The notes: a model not told the origin generated them from the letters alone. 64,000 bases of DNA from Agromyces sp. H66 (GCF_004959775.1 NZ_SJZG01000007.1:1-64000), one strand, 5' to 3'. Counted from the stretch's first letter, positions 41,677 to 51,434 are shown. Program-made: numbers and translations.

Positions 41677-41768
41677 ACAAGGGCGGCACGCAGCAGGCTT
41701 CAGGAACCGATCCGGGTTCGCTCGCCGCGAGCGACCCATCGACCAGTTCCGTCCCGTGAGGTTTTCCC

Positions 41769-43226
41769 GTGGCATCCAGCGCAGCAGGTCCCGCATGGCT
41801 CCGCGTTCCCGATGACGCCAACGCGCTCGCCCAGCACGTCTGGCCTGCGCGCACGCACCGCGATGCCGACGGGCGGCTGGTCGTGGGCGGCGTGACGGCG
41901 ACCTCGCTCGCCGAGCGGTTCGGCACGCCCCTCTACGTCGTCGACGAGACCGACGCGCGGGCCCGCGCGGCACGCATCCGCACCGCGTTCGAACGCGCCG
42001 CGGCATCCGTCGGCACCGGGGCGACCGTGTACTACGCGGGCAAGGCGTTCCTCTCGGGCGCCGTCGTGCGCTGGGTCACCGAGGAGGGCCTCGGCGTCGA
42101 CGTCGCCACGGGCGGCGAACTCGCGGTCGCGCTCGCCGCCGGAGCCGACCCCGTCCGCATCGGCTTCCACGGCAACAACAAGTCGATCGCCGAGATCGAG
42201 CGCGGCGTCGCCGCCGGCGTCGGGGCGATCATCATCGACAGCGAGGTCGAGATCGAACGGGTGGCGGATGCCGCGGCGCGCGCCGGCCGCGTGCAGCGCG
42301 TGCGGCTCCGCGTGAACAGCGGTGTGCACGCCTCGACGCACGAGTTCCTCGCCACGGCGCACGAGGACCAGAAGTTCGGCGTCTCGCTCGAGCGCGCCGC
42401 GGAACTCGGCGAGCGCATCCGGTCGCACGCGTCGCTCGACTTCCTCGGGCTGCACTGCCACATCGGCTCGCAGATCTTCGACTCCGCCGGATTCGCCGAG
42501 TCCGCCGAGCGGTTGCTCGCCGCGCACGCCGAGCTCGCCCGGGTGGCGCCGGTGCCCGAGCTGAACCTCGGCGGCGGATTCGGCATCGCCTACACGTCGG
42601 CCGACGAGCCCGCGCCGATCGAGGAGATCGCACTCGGCATCGCCGAGGCCGTCGCCCGTGCGTGCCGGGCGCACGACGTGCCGGTGCCGCGACTCGCGTT
42701 CGAGCCGGGACGCTCGATCATCGGCCCCGCCGGCATCACCCTGTACACGGTCGGCACCACCAAGCCCGTGCCGATCGAGGGCGGGTGGCGTCACTACGTG
42801 TCGGTCGACGGCGGCATGAGCGACAACCTCCGCACCGCGCTGTACGGCGCGGACTACACCGTCCGCGTGGCGTCGCGGGTCTCTGAGGAACCGCCCGCGC
42901 TGGTGCGGGTGGTCGGCAAGCACTGCGAGTCGGGCGACATCGTCGTCGACGCCGACTACCTGCCGCACGACGTCGCCCCCGGCGACCTGCTCGCGGTGGC
43001 CGCGACCGGCGCCTACTGCTGGTCGCTCGCGAACAACTACAACCACGTGCCGCGTCCACCCGTGGTCGCCGTCCGCGACGGCGTCGCCCGCGTCATCGTG
43101 CGCGGCGAGACCGAGGCCGACCTGCTCGCCCGAGACGCCGGGCTCGACGCGGTCGTCGGCGGCGAGGCATCCGACCGCATGTCCGCATCCGTCGCATCCG
43201 ACTCCGAAGAAGGGGCCACCGCATGA
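41769..43226 (+). CDS. lysA: Diaminopimelate decarboxylase
   Basis: A 485-residue PLP enzyme that makes lysine from meso-diaminopimelate. The PLP Lys is Lys92 in VYYAGKAFL. The Gly-rich phosphate loop is LNLGGGFGIAY, EPGRSIIGPAG is the family motif, and KHCESGDIVVD supplies the catalytic Cys/Glu from the partner subunit. The N-terminus is some 30 residues longer than many LysA. The C-terminal tail has three Ala-Ser pairs all coded GCATCC. GTG start. It overlaps hom by four bases (ATGA), opening the aspartate-family operon. Confidence 0.92.
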   Translation: MASSAAGPAWLRVPDDANALAQHVWPARTHRDADGRLVVGGVTATSLAERFGTPLYVVDETDARARAARIRTAFERAAASVGTGATVYYAGKAFLSGAVVRWVTEEGLGVDVATGGELAVALAAGADPVRIGFHGNNKSIAEIERGVAAGVGAIIIDSEVEIERVADAAARAGRVQRVRLRVNSGVHASTHEFLATAHEDQKFGVSLERAAELGERIRSHASLDFLGLHCHIGSQIFDSAGFAESAERLLAAHAELARVAPVPELNLGGGFGIAYTSADEPAPIEEIALGIAEAVARACRAHDVPVPRLAFEPGRSIIGPAGITLYTVGTTKPVPIEGGWRHYVSVDGGMSDNLRTALYGADYTVRVASRVSEEPPALVRVVGKHCESGDIVVDADYLPHDVAPGDLLAVAATGAYCWSLANNYNHVPRPPVVAVRDGVARVIVRGETEADLLARDAGLDAVVGGEASDRMSASVASDSEEGATA

Positions 43227-44533
43227 TCGAGTACCGCACCATCCGCGTCGGACTGCTCGGCGCCGGATCCGTGGGCTCCCAGGTCGCCCGGCTCCTCCTC
43301 GAGCACGCCGACGAGCTCACGCAGCGCATCGGCGCGCGCATCGAGCTGGTCGGCATCGCGGTGCGCGACCCGTCCGCCCGTCGCGACGTCGAACTGCCCG
43401 CCGAACTCCTCACCACGGATGCCGAGTCGCTCATCCTCGGCAGCGACATCGTCATCGAGCTCATGGGCGGCATCGAACCCGCCCGCACCCTCGTGCTCGA
43501 GGCGATCGCCTCCGGCGCCGACGTGGTCACGGGCAACAAGGCCCTCCTCGCGAGTCACGGTCCCGAGCTCTTCGCCGCCGCCGAGCAGGTCGGCGCGCAG
43601 TTGTCGTACGAGGCCGCCGTGGGCGGGGCGATCCCGATCATCCGGCCCCTGCGCGAGAGCCTCGCGGGCGACCGCATCGACCGCATCCTCGGGATCGTGA
43701 ACGGCACCACCAACTTCATCCTCGACCGCATGGACACGACGGGCGCCTCCCTCGAGGACGCCCTCGCGACCGCGACCGAGCTCGGCTACGCCGAAGCCGA
43801 TCCCACCGCCGACATCGGCGGCTACGACGCCGCGCAGAAGGCCGCGATCCTCGCGAGCCTGGCGTTCCACACGAGCGTCCCGGTCGACGCCGTGCACCGC
43901 GAGGGCATCACGGGCGTCAGCGCCGACCAGGTCGAGTCCGCGAAGCGCGCCGGGTTCGTCGTGAAGCTCCTCGCGATCTGCGAGCGGCTCGTCGACGACG
44001 AGACGGGCGAGGAGGGCGTCTCGGCGCGCGTCTATCCCGCGCTCGTGCCGAGGACCCATCCGCTCGCCGCCGTGCACGGGGCGAACAACGCCGTCTTCGT
44101 CGAGGCCGCAGCGGCCGGCCCGCTCATGTTCTACGGTGCGGGCGCCGGGGGAGTGCAGACCGCGTCCGCCGTGCTCGGCGACCTCGTCGCGATCGCCCGC
44201 CGGCACGTCATCGGCGGCCCAGGCACCGCGGAGTCGACGCACGCCGAGCTGCCGGTGCTCGACATCGGCCGCATCACCACGCGCTACGCCATCACGCTCG
44301 AGGTGGCCGACGAGCCCGGCGTGCTCGAGCAGATCGCCCGCGTGTTCGCCGAGCACGGCGTCTCGGTCGAGCAGCTCCAGCAGACGGTGAGCGGCGAGGC
44401 CGAGCGGGCTACGCTGGTGATCGGGACGCATGAGGCGAAGGAGTCCGCGCTCGCCGAGACCGTCGCCGCCCTCGCCGAGAGCCCAGTCGTCGCATCCGTC
44501 GCGTCCGTCCTCCGAGTCGAAGGAGCAGTGTGA
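43223..44533 (+). CDS. hom: Homoserine dehydrogenase
   Basis: A 436-residue enzyme that reduces aspartate semialdehyde to homoserine. The NAD(P)-binding motif is GLLGAGSVGSQVA (about 9-21). The catalytic domain contains EAAVGGAIPIIRPLRESL and NGTTNFILDRM. A C-terminal ACT domain (about 350-430, with ITLEVADEPGVLEQIARVF) allows feedback control, usually by threonine. It overlaps lysA upstream and the thrC start downstream (GTGA), so translation is coupled through the pathway. Confidence 0.93.
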   Translation: MIEYRTIRVGLLGAGSVGSQVARLLLEHADELTQRIGARIELVGIAVRDPSARRDVELPAELLTTDAESLILGSDIVIELMGGIEPARTLVLEAIASGADVVTGNKALLASHGPELFAAAEQVGAQLSYEAAVGGAIPIIRPLRESLAGDRIDRILGIVNGTTNFILDRMDTTGASLEDALATATELGYAEADPTADIGGYDAAQKAAILASLAFHTSVPVDAVHREGITGVSADQVESAKRAGFVVKLLAICERLVDDETGEEGVSARVYPALVPRTHPLAAVHGANNAVFVEAAAAGPLMFYGAGAGGVQTASAVLGDLVAIARRHVIGGPGTAESTHAELPVLDIGRITTRYAITLEVADEPGVLEQIARVFAEHGVSVEQLQQTVSGEAERATLVIGTHEAKESALAETVAALAESPVVASVASVLRVEGAV

Positions 44534-45624
44534 ACCAGCCCACCCCCAAGGCCTCCCGCCAGTGGCGCGGCGTCATCCGCGAGTACGCCGACCGGCTCGA
44601 CGTGACGGATGCCACGCCCGTCGTCACCCTCGGCGAGGGCGGCACCCCGCTCGTGCCCGCAGCGGCGCTGTCCCGCCGCACCGGCGCCGACGTGTGGGTG
44701 AAGGTCGAAGGCATGAACCCCACCGGTTCCTTCAAGGACCGGGGCATGACCATGGCCGTGACGAAGGCCGTCGAGCACGGCGCGAAGGTCGTGATCGCCG
44801 CCTCCACCGGGAACACGTCGGCGTCGGCCGCGGCCTACGCGACGCACGCGGGCATCAAGGCCGCCGTGCTCGTGCCCGAGGGCAAGATCGCGATGGGCAA
44901 GCTCAGCCAGGCCGTCGCCCACAACGCGCACCTCCTCCAGGTGCAGGGCAACTTCGACGACTGCCTCGACATCGCGCGCGAACTCGCGGCGAACTACCCC
45001 GTGCACCTCGTGAACTCGGTGAACAACGACCGCATCGAGGGGCAGAAGACCGCGGCGTTCGAGGTCGTCGAGGTGCTCGGCGACGCGCCCGACTTCCACT
45101 TCATCCCCGTCGGCAACGCGGGCAACTACACGGCGTACACGCGCGGCTACCGCGAGGACATCGCGGCGGGCAACGCGACTCGGATGCCGCGGATGTTCGG
45201 CTTCCAGGCATCCGGCTCCGCCCCCATCGTGCGCGGAGAGCCGGTGAAGCACCCCGAGACCATCGCGAGCGCCATCCGCATCGGCAACCCGGCGTCGTGG
45301 GAGCTCGCGTTGCAGGCGCGCGACGAGACCGACGGCTACTTCGGCGCGATCGACGACGACAAGATCCTCGAGGCGCAGCGCATCCTCTCGGCGGAGGTGG
45401 GCATCTTCGTCGAGCCCGCGTCGGCCATCTCGGTCGCAGGCCTGCTCGAGCGCTCGGCCGCGGGCGCGGTGCCCGCCGGCGCGCGGGTCGTGCTGACGGT
45501 CACCGGCCACGGACTGAAGGATCCCCAGTGGGCGCTGCGGCTTCCCGACGGTTCCGAGGTCCAGCCCACCGTGGTGCCGGTCGACGTGGCCGCCATCGCC
45601 GACGTGCTCGGGCTCGCGTCGTGA
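44530..45624 (+). CDS. thrC: Threonine synthase
   Basis: A 364-residue PLP fold-type II enzyme converting O-phosphohomoserine to threonine. The PLP Lys is Lys69 in NPTGSFKDRGM, and the phosphate loop is PVGNAGNYTAY. The short class-II form, as in other actinobacteria, lacks the N-terminal extension of plant enzymes. GTG start overlapping hom; its stop overlaps thrB (GTGA). Confidence 0.92.
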   Translation: MNQPTPKASRQWRGVIREYADRLDVTDATPVVTLGEGGTPLVPAAALSRRTGADVWVKVEGMNPTGSFKDRGMTMAVTKAVEHGAKVVIAASTGNTSASAAAYATHAGIKAAVLVPEGKIAMGKLSQAVAHNAHLLQVQGNFDDCLDIARELAANYPVHLVNSVNNDRIEGQKTAAFEVVEVLGDAPDFHFIPVGNAGNYTAYTRGYREDIAAGNATRMPRMFGFQASGSAPIVRGEPVKHPETIASAIRIGNPASWELALQARDETDGYFGAIDDDKILEAQRILSAEVGIFVEPASAISVAGLLERSAAGAVPAGARVVLTVTGHGLKDPQWALRLPDGSEVQPTVVPVDVAAIADVLGLAS

Positions 45625-46580
45625 CCGCCGCGACCGCCGCCGCGGACTCGCTCGCCGAGTCGCTGGTCGGCCGCGCGGTGCACGTCAAGGTGCCCGCGAC
45701 GAGCGCGAACCTCGGCCCCGGCTTCGACACGCTCGGCCTCGCGCTCGCCCGGTACGACGAGCTCGACGTCGAGGCGACGGATGCCGCAGACCACCGCATC
45801 GAGGTGCACGGCGTCGGCGAGGGACAGGTGCCGCTCGACGAGTCGCACCTCGTGGTGCGCGCCATCGCGCACACGTTCCACCGGGCGGGCGTGCCTATGC
45901 CGAAGCTCCACCTCGTGGCGCACAACTCGATCCCGCACGGCCGCGGCCTCGGATCCTCGGGCGCCGCGATCGTGGCCGGCGTCATGGCCGCGAAGGGCCT
46001 GCTGGCGGGCATCGTGGAGTTCACCCCCGACGAACTGCTCGAGCTCGCGACCGAGCTCGAGGGCCACCCCGACAACGTCGCCCCCGCGCTCTTCGGCGGT
46101 CTCACCATCGCATGGGTGACGCCAGAGGGGCCCCGGCACAAGAAGCTCATCGTGCACCGCGGCGTCTCACCGCTGGTGCTCGTGCCCGAACACGAGATGT
46201 CGACGGCGCTCGCGCGCTCGCTGCAGCCCGAGTCGGTGCCGCACGAGGACGCCGTGTTCAACGTGTCGCGCTCGGCCCTGCTCATCGCCGCGCTCATCCA
46301 GAGCCCCGAGCTGCTGCTCGCGGCCACGGAGGACAAGCTGCACCAGCACTACCGCGCCCAGGCGATGCCCGAGACCGACCGGCTCATCCGGGTGCTGCGG
46401 GCGGCGGGGCATCCGGCGGTCGTCTCCGGGGCCGGCCCGTCGATCCTCGTGCTGGCGAGCGACCCGAGCGAGCGCGCCGACGCCATCCGCCTCCTCGAGG
46501 AGTCCGCCGACACCGAGTGGCACGCCCTGCCGCTGGCCGTGGACTTCCTCGGCGCGACGGTCACCGACGCCGCGTCCTGA
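45621..46580 (+). CDS. thrB: Homoserine kinase
   Basis: A 319-residue GHMP kinase that phosphorylates homoserine for ThrC. Motif 1 is VKVPATSANLGPGFDTLG, the ATP loop is PHGRGLGSSGAAIVAG, and motif 3 is AVVSGAGPSILVLA. GTG start overlapping the thrC stop. It is last in the lysA-hom-thrC-thrB operon. The order hom-thrC-thrB is standard in actinobacteria; the lysA lead is also common. Confidence 0.92.
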   Translation: MTAATAAADSLAESLVGRAVHVKVPATSANLGPGFDTLGLALARYDELDVEATDAADHRIEVHGVGEGQVPLDESHLVVRAIAHTFHRAGVPMPKLHLVAHNSIPHGRGLGSSGAAIVAGVMAAKGLLAGIVEFTPDELLELATELEGHPDNVAPALFGGLTIAWVTPEGPRHKKLIVHRGVSPLVLVPEHEMSTALARSLQPESVPHEDAVFNVSRSALLIAALIQSPELLLAATEDKLHQHYRAQAMPETDRLIRVLRAAGHPAVVSGAGPSILVLASDPSERADAIRLLEESADTEWHALPLAVDFLGATVTDAAS

Positions 46581-46649
46581 GCCGCCGCGTCCGGGCGGGA
46601 TCCGCCGCACCGGGCGCGTCGCGCGCACGAACCGGTCGCGGTTCGGTGT

Positions 46650-46655
46650 TAGGAT
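46650..46655 (+). promoter_or_regulatory. -10 element TAGGAT upstream of rho, with a long leader
   Basis: TAGGAT lies in GTGTTAGGATTGCAG, the most AT-rich part of the 255-base gap after thrB. It would leave a leader of about 175 bases before GTG 46836. A long rho leader fits known autoregulation by Rho-dependent attenuation in other bacteria, which is not demonstrated here. Confidence 0.4.
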
Positions 46656-46835
46656 TGCAGCGCACCCGGCAGGCGACGCAATCAGCACCGCGTCATCCGG
46701 CCGCATCGTGCACTTCCCGCAATTCATTGCTCACGCTCTCGCGCATGTCTGCGCCACCGCGCACCGACATCGCTCGTGCCAGCGATCAGCTCTCCTGGGT
46801 CGCATCTCTCGCGAACAGGGGAAAGGACATACCCA

Positions 46836-49082
46836 GTGACGAACGCAACCGACCACGCCGAGGTGAGCGTGGCGAACCGCACCCGACTGAGCGCCATGAA
46901 GGTCCCCGAGCTCCAGGAGCTCGCCGCCTCCCTCGGCATCGCGGGTGCCTCCAAGCGCCGGAAGGGAGAACTCGTGGACCTGATCTCCGCTCACCAGGAC
47001 GCGGACATCGCCGTCGACGCACCTGACGAGGAGACGGTGACCGAAGCACCCGCCTCCTCACCCGCGAGCGAGGCACCGAGCGAGACGGCCGAGCAGGCGG
47101 AGCCGGCCGAGGCGCCCGCCGAGTCCGCCGTCGAGGCCCTCGCCGAGCCCGTGGCGCCCGCCGCGACCGAGCGCGAGACGGGCCGGCCCTCCGCCGCGGA
47201 GTCCACCACGGCGGAGACCGCAGCGGCCCAGCCCGCGGCGGTACCCGCCGACGGCGCCGCCCGCGAGGCGGGGCAGCCCGACGCCTCGATCGACACCCCC
47301 GTCGCGGCCCCGCCGGCCCGGCAGGGCCGCCAGTCGCGCCGAGTGACCACCGCGTCGACGTCGGCCCTGCAGCACGTGAACCACGGCGGCGCGGGCGTCG
47401 AGCTCGTGCCGGCCGACGCCGATGTCGCAGCGCGCGAGGCCGCGCGCGCGGCGGTGCGCGAGCAGCTCGCCGCGGCCACGGGCGAGGGCGCCCGGGGCGC
47501 GCAGCCGGCCGAGGGCGAGGGCGAAGCGGCTCCCGAGCAGCCGCGCCAGGGCCGCAGCCGCAGCCGCGGCCGCCGCGGCGGCGACCGCGCCGAGCGAGGC
47601 GGCGACGAGCAGCAGAAGTCGGGCGGCGAGGAGCGTCAGGGCCGCAACGGCCAGGGCGGCGAGCGCCAGAACGGCGACGCCGGCCGCAAGGGCGAGGAGC
47701 AGGGCGGAAAGCCCGCGCGCGAGCGCCAGGCAGAGTCCGAGTCCGGCAAGCAGCCCGCAGAGGGCCGCGGCCAGGGCCGTGAGGGTCGCGAGGGCCGCGA
47801 AGCCCAGCAGGGCGAGGGCGAGGGCGGTCGGCGCAGCCGCTACCGCGACCGCAAGCGTCGCGGCCAGGGCGCTGCCGAGGAGGTCGAGCCCGAGATCCTC
47901 GACGACGACGTGCTCATCCCGATCGCCGGCATCCTCGACGTGCTCGACAACTACGCCTTCGTGCGCACGACGGGCTACCTCCCGGGTCCGAGCGACGTCT
48001 ACGTCTCGCTCGGCCAGGTGAAGAAGTACAACCTGCGCAAGGGCGACGCGGTCGTCGGTGCCATCAAGCAGCCGCGCGAGGGCGAGTCGAACAGCCGCCA
48101 GAAGTACAACGCGCTGGTCAAGGTCGACTCGGTCAACGGTCAGTCGAACGAGGAGGCCGCCGCCCGGGTCGACTTCCAGAAGCTCACTCCGTTGTACCCG
48201 CAGGAGCGCCTGCGGCTCGAGACCGAGCCGACCAAGCTCACGCAGCGCATCATCGATCTCGTCGCCCCCATCGGCAAGGGCCAGCGCGGCCTCATCGTCG
48301 CGCCCCCGAAGGCGGGCAAGACGATCGTGCTGCAGCAGATCGCGAACGCCATCGCGACGAACAACCCCGAGGTGCACCTCATGGTCGTGCTCGTCGACGA
48401 GCGCCCCGAGGAGGTCACCGACATGCAGCGCACGGTGAAGGGCGAGGTCATCGCCTCGACCTTCGACCGTCCCGCCGAGGACCACACCACGGTCGCCGAG
48501 CTCGCCATCGAGCGCGCCAAGCGCCTCGTGGAGCTCGGCCACGACGTCGTCGTGCTGCTCGACTCGATCACGCGCCTCGGCCGGGCCTACAACCTGGCCG
48601 CGCCGGCATCCGGTCGCATCCTCTCGGGCGGTGTCGATGCGTCGGCGCTGTACCCGCCGAAGCGCTTCTTCGGTGCCGCGCGCAACATCGAGAACGGCGG
48701 ATCGCTCACCATTCTCGCCACGGCGCTCGTGGAGACCGGGTCGAAGATGGACGAGGTGATCTTCGAGGAGTTCAAGGGCACCGGCAACTCCGAGCTGCGC
48801 CTGTCGCGCCAGCTCGCCGACAAGCGCATCTTCCCGGCGGTCGACGTGAACGCGTCGTCGACGCGTCGCGAGGAGATGCTCCTGTCGCCCGACGAGGTGA
48901 AGATCACCTGGAAGCTCCGCCGCGCCCTCGCGGGCCTGGAGCCGCAGCAGGCACTCGAGGCCGTGCTGGGGCGCTTGAAGGAGACCCAGTCGAACGCCGA
49001 GTTCCTGCTGCTCATGCAGAAGTCGATGCCGGTCGCCAACGGCGCCGCGCACTCGCACGGGCACGAGAGCGACCACCGGTAA
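46836..49082 (+). CDS. rho: Transcription termination factor Rho with Arg/Gly-rich insertion
   Basis: A 748-residue RNA-dependent hexameric ATPase. The N-terminal Rho_N helix bundle covers about 15-50 (LSAMKVPELQELAASLGIAG). A disordered Ala/Glu/Pro region (about 60-165) and an Arg/Gly/Gln/Glu-rich region (about 235-350) follow. The cold-shock RNA-binding domain (about 365-425) has GYLPGPSDVYVS. The ATPase has Walker A APPKAGKT (about 489-496), Walker B VVLLDSITR, the Q-loop and the R-loop. Such insertions are typical of high-GC Gram-positive Rho and increase RNA binding. GTG start after GGGGAAAGGA. prfA begins on the next base after the stop. Confidence 0.93.
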   Translation: MTNATDHAEVSVANRTRLSAMKVPELQELAASLGIAGASKRRKGELVDLISAHQDADIAVDAPDEETVTEAPASSPASEAPSETAEQAEPAEAPAESAVEALAEPVAPAATERETGRPSAAESTTAETAAAQPAAVPADGAAREAGQPDASIDTPVAAPPARQGRQSRRVTTASTSALQHVNHGGAGVELVPADADVAAREAARAAVREQLAAATGEGARGAQPAEGEGEAAPEQPRQGRSRSRGRRGGDRAERGGDEQQKSGGEERQGRNGQGGERQNGDAGRKGEEQGGKPARERQAESESGKQPAEGRGQGREGREGREAQQGEGEGGRRSRYRDRKRRGQGAAEEVEPEILDDDVLIPIAGILDVLDNYAFVRTTGYLPGPSDVYVSLGQVKKYNLRKGDAVVGAIKQPREGESNSRQKYNALVKVDSVNGQSNEEAAARVDFQKLTPLYPQERLRLETEPTKLTQRIIDLVAPIGKGQRGLIVAPPKAGKTIVLQQIANAIATNNPEVHLMVVLVDERPEEVTDMQRTVKGEVIASTFDRPAEDHTTVAELAIERAKRLVELGHDVVVLLDSITRLGRAYNLAAPASGRILSGGVDASALYPPKRFFGAARNIENGGSLTILATALVETGSKMDEVIFEEFKGTGNSELRLSRQLADKRIFPAVDVNASSTRREEMLLSPDEVKITWKLRRALAGLEPQQALEAVLGRLKETQSNAEFLLLMQKSMPVANGAAHSHGHESDHR

Positions 49083-50159
49083 GTGTTCGAGTCCGTCAAG
49101 GCCCTGCTCGCCGAGCACGGCGAGCTGCAGGAGCAGCTCGCCGACCCGGCCCTCCACGCCGACCCCGCGCGCGCGAAGAAGGTGAACCGGCGCTACGCCG
49201 AGCTCAGCCGGATCGTCCACGCCCACGCGGCATGGCTGGAGGCGCAGGACGACCTCGCGGCCGCGAAGGAGCTCGCCAAGGAGGACGACGCGTTCGCCGA
49301 GGAGATCCCCGCGCTCGAGGATGGGCTCGCCCAGGCCCAGGAGCGCCTCAGGCGGCTCCTCATCCCGCGCGACCCCGACGACGGACGCGACGTGATCATG
49401 GAGATCAAGGGCGGCGAGGGCGGCGCCGAGAGCGCCCTGTTCGCGGGCGACCTGCTGCGCATGTACATGCAGTATGCGCAGTCGAAGGGCTGGAAGGTCG
49501 AGCTCCTCGACCAGAACGAGTCGGACCTCGGCGGCTACAAGGACGTGCAGGTCGCGATCAAGTCGAACGCGACCGACCCGTCGCAGGGCGTGTGGGCGCA
49601 CCTGAAGTACGAGGGCGGCGTGCACCGCGTGCAGCGCGTGCCGGTCACCGAGACGCAGGGCCGCATCCACACGTCGACGACGGGGGTGCTCGTCTTCCCC
49701 GAGGTCGACGAGCCCGAGGAGGTCGACATCAGCCCGAACGACCTGAAGGTCGACGTGTACCGCTCCTCGGGCCCCGGCGGCCAGTCGGTGAACACGACCG
49801 ACTCCGCGGTGCGCATCACGCACCTTCCGACGGGCATCGTGGTGTCGATGCAGAACGAGAAGTCGCAGCTGCAGAACCGCGAGGCGGCCATGCGGGTGCT
49901 CCGGGCGCGTCTCCTCGCGCGTCAGCAGGAGGAGCAGGCGGCCGCGGCATCCGATGCCCGCAAGTCGCAGATCCGCTCGATGGACCGTTCCGAGCGCATC
50001 CGCACGTACAACTTCCCCGAGAACCGCATCGCCGATCACCGCACGGGCTACAAGGCGTACAACCTCGACCAGGTCATGAACGGCGCGCTCGAGCCGATCA
50101 TCGAGTCGGCGGTCCAGGCCGACGAGGAGGCGCGGCTCGCCGCGATCGGCGACGAATGA
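49083..50159 (+). CDS. prfA: Peptide chain release factor 1
   Basis: A 358-residue class I release factor reading UAA and UAG. The peptidyl-hydrolysis motif [14 protein letters not shown] has Gly232-Gly233-Gln234. The stop-codon motif of the P-x-T type is PVT in [18 protein letters not shown]. The N-terminal helical domain and C-terminal [27 protein letters not shown] are standard. GTG start directly abuts the rho stop, so the two are co-translated. In many actinobacteria prmC, which methylates this Gln, comes next; here about 3 kb of other genes intervene. Confidence 0.93.
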   Translation: MFESVKALLAEHGELQEQLADPALHADPARAKKVNRRYAELSRIVHAHAAWLEAQDDLAAAKELAKEDDAFAEEIPALEDGLAQAQERLRRLLIPRDPDDGRDVIMEIKGGEGGAESALFAGDLLRMYMQYAQSKGWKVELLDQNESDLGGYKDVQVAIKSNATDPSQGVWAHLKYEGGVHRVQRVPVTETQGRIHTSTTGVLVFPEVDEPEEVDISPNDLKVDVYRSSGPGGQSVNTTDSAVRITHLPTGIVVSMQNEKSQLQNREAAMRVLRARLLARQQEEQAAAASDARKSQIRSMDRSERIRTYNFPENRIADHRTGYKAYNLDQVMNGALEPIIESAVQADEEARLAAIGDE

Positions 50160-50170
50160 GCCGCGCGGGT

Positions 50171-50213
50171 CTGCGCCACTTCGGCAGGGCCTGCGCCGGC
50201 TGAAGTGGCGCAG
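50171..50213. repeat. 12-bp inverted repeat after prfA (palindromic element copy 1)
   Basis: CTGCGCCACTTC (50171-50182) and GAAGTGGCGCAG (50202-50213) are perfect inverted copies, 12 bases after the prfA stop. The same arms recur in two elements downstream of the next gene (51328-51391 and 51435-51498). Position suggests a terminator; recurrence suggests a repeat family. Confidence 0.6.
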
Positions 50214-50338
50214 GGCGCGCCGACCTGGCGCGCACAGAGATCGGTGACTCGTCCTCCACACGGCGGCGCACCACGAGCGCGTCCACGGGGCGGGCGGATG
50301 CCTCGTGGCGGCGCCTGCGGCCTGCGACGCTCGGGAGC

Positions 50339-51298
50339 ATGGACCTCGACGCCCTCCCGCGCGGCCCGGGCGACGTGTTCCCGTCGGCTCGCGCCCGGTC
50401 GATCGGAGTGTCGGCGTCGCTCCTGACCGCGCGCGACGCCGGTGAACTCGTCGTGGTGCGGCGCGGCGTGTACGTGCCGACGGGCTTCGATGAGCTGCCG
50501 GCCGTCGAGCAGCATCGCACTCGCGCCTTCGCCGTGGCGCATCAGCGCCCCGGCGTGGTGTTCGCCGGATTCACCGCGGCGGTGCTTCAGGGGATGCCCG
50601 TCGTGGGCGGTGTGCCCCGCGAGGTCGTCGTGCTGGCGACGAAGAAGTCCGGTCGACGGCGCAATGGCGTCGTCGAGATCGTCCGGAGGGTCGGCACGCA
50701 CGTCATGACGGCTGATGGTGTCACGACGACCTCGCGGATCGACACGCTGCTCGAGGTGGCGCGGACGCGGCCGTTGCTCACGGCACTTGCCATCGTGGAC
50801 GCCGAACTGTACCGCCCGCGGTTCGGCGAGGCCGGCGCGAAGTGCACGCTGGAGGAGCTCCGGCAGGCGTTCGCGGCCATGCTGCCGTTCCCGGGCAGCC
50901 GCAGGGTCGCAGCGGTACTCGATCGGGCGACCCATCTCGCCGAGACGCCACTCGAGACGCTCAGCCGAGTCCGGATCGACGAGCTGGGTTTCCCGCAGCC
51001 CGAGCTGCAGCGGTCCGTGCAACGCCCGCGCAGTGGTTCGCTCGCGTTCCTCGACTTCGCCTGGCCCGAACACGGGGTCTGGGGTGAGGCGGACGGCGAC
51101 GGCAAGTATCTCGGCAACGCGCGGCGGAACGGCGACCTTCGATCCGCCGCCGAGATCGTCCGCGACGAGAAGGCGCGCGAGAACGAGGTGCGGGCTGCGA
51201 CGCGGTGGGCCTGCGCGCGATGGGAATGGGCGGATGCGTGGAAGTCCGGCCCGCTCCGCGACATCCTCCTCGAAGCCGGCCTGCCGCGGCTGCGCTGA
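50339..51298 (+). CDS. AbiEi antitoxin-like N-terminus with C-terminal PD-(D/E)xK nuclease-like domain
   Basis: A 319-residue protein of a group common as singletons in actinobacteria. The N-terminal part (about 20-90) has LLTARDAGELVVVRRGVYVPTG, the winged-helix pattern of AbiEi-type antitoxins and related regulators. The C-terminal part has SLAFLDFAWPEHGVWGEADG followed by DGKYLG, an Asp...Glu-x-Asp-x4-Lys arrangement like Vsr/DUF559 nucleases. No AbiEii toxin partner is adjacent. It lies between prfA and cysE, bracketed by palindromic repeats, which suggests acquisition. Function is unknown. The ribosome-binding site is weak (GGGAGC). Confidence 0.65.
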   Translation: MDLDALPRGPGDVFPSARARSIGVSASLLTARDAGELVVVRRGVYVPTGFDELPAVEQHRTRAFAVAHQRPGVVFAGFTAAVLQGMPVVGGVPREVVVLATKKSGRRRNGVVEIVRRVGTHVMTADGVTTTSRIDTLLEVARTRPLLTALAIVDAELYRPRFGEAGAKCTLEELRQAFAAMLPFPGSRRVAAVLDRATHLAETPLETLSRVRIDELGFPQPELQRSVQRPRSGSLAFLDFAWPEHGVWGEADGDGKYLGNARRNGDLRSAAEIVRDEKARENEVRAATRWACARWEWADAWKSGPLRDILLEAGLPRLR

Positions 51299-51327
51299 CG
51301 CGCCGCTGCCTGCCCGCCCTCGCGGCG

Positions 51328-51391
51328 CTGCGCCACTTGCGCGCCCATCGCGCCAGCAGAAGTGGCGCGGAGGGCACCGAAGTGGCGCGGA
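51328..51391. repeat. 64-bp palindromic element, copy 2
   Basis: Begins CTGCGCCACTTGCGCGCCCA and contains two GAAGTGGCGC arms complementary to the leading GCGCCACTT. It matches the element at 51435-51498 at about 55 of 64 positions, with a 107-base period. It follows the AbiEi-like gene by 29 bases. Confidence 0.6.
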
Positions 51392-51434
51392 GCCTGAGGG
51401 GCGAGGCGGAAGTGGGCGCAGCCCACCCGCGGCT

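Noticed and set aside
41662-41768. Lysine riboswitch or leader-peptide attenuator before lysA
   Set aside because: No lysine-riboswitch core and no Lys/Thr-rich short reading frame is visible.
47058-50261. Open frame of over 1,000 codons on the minus strand opposite rho and prfA
   Set aside because: It is a by-product of GC-rich third positions in the genuine plus-strand genes; its translation is Arg/Leu/His/Val-rich with no family match, while rho and prfA are unmistakable.
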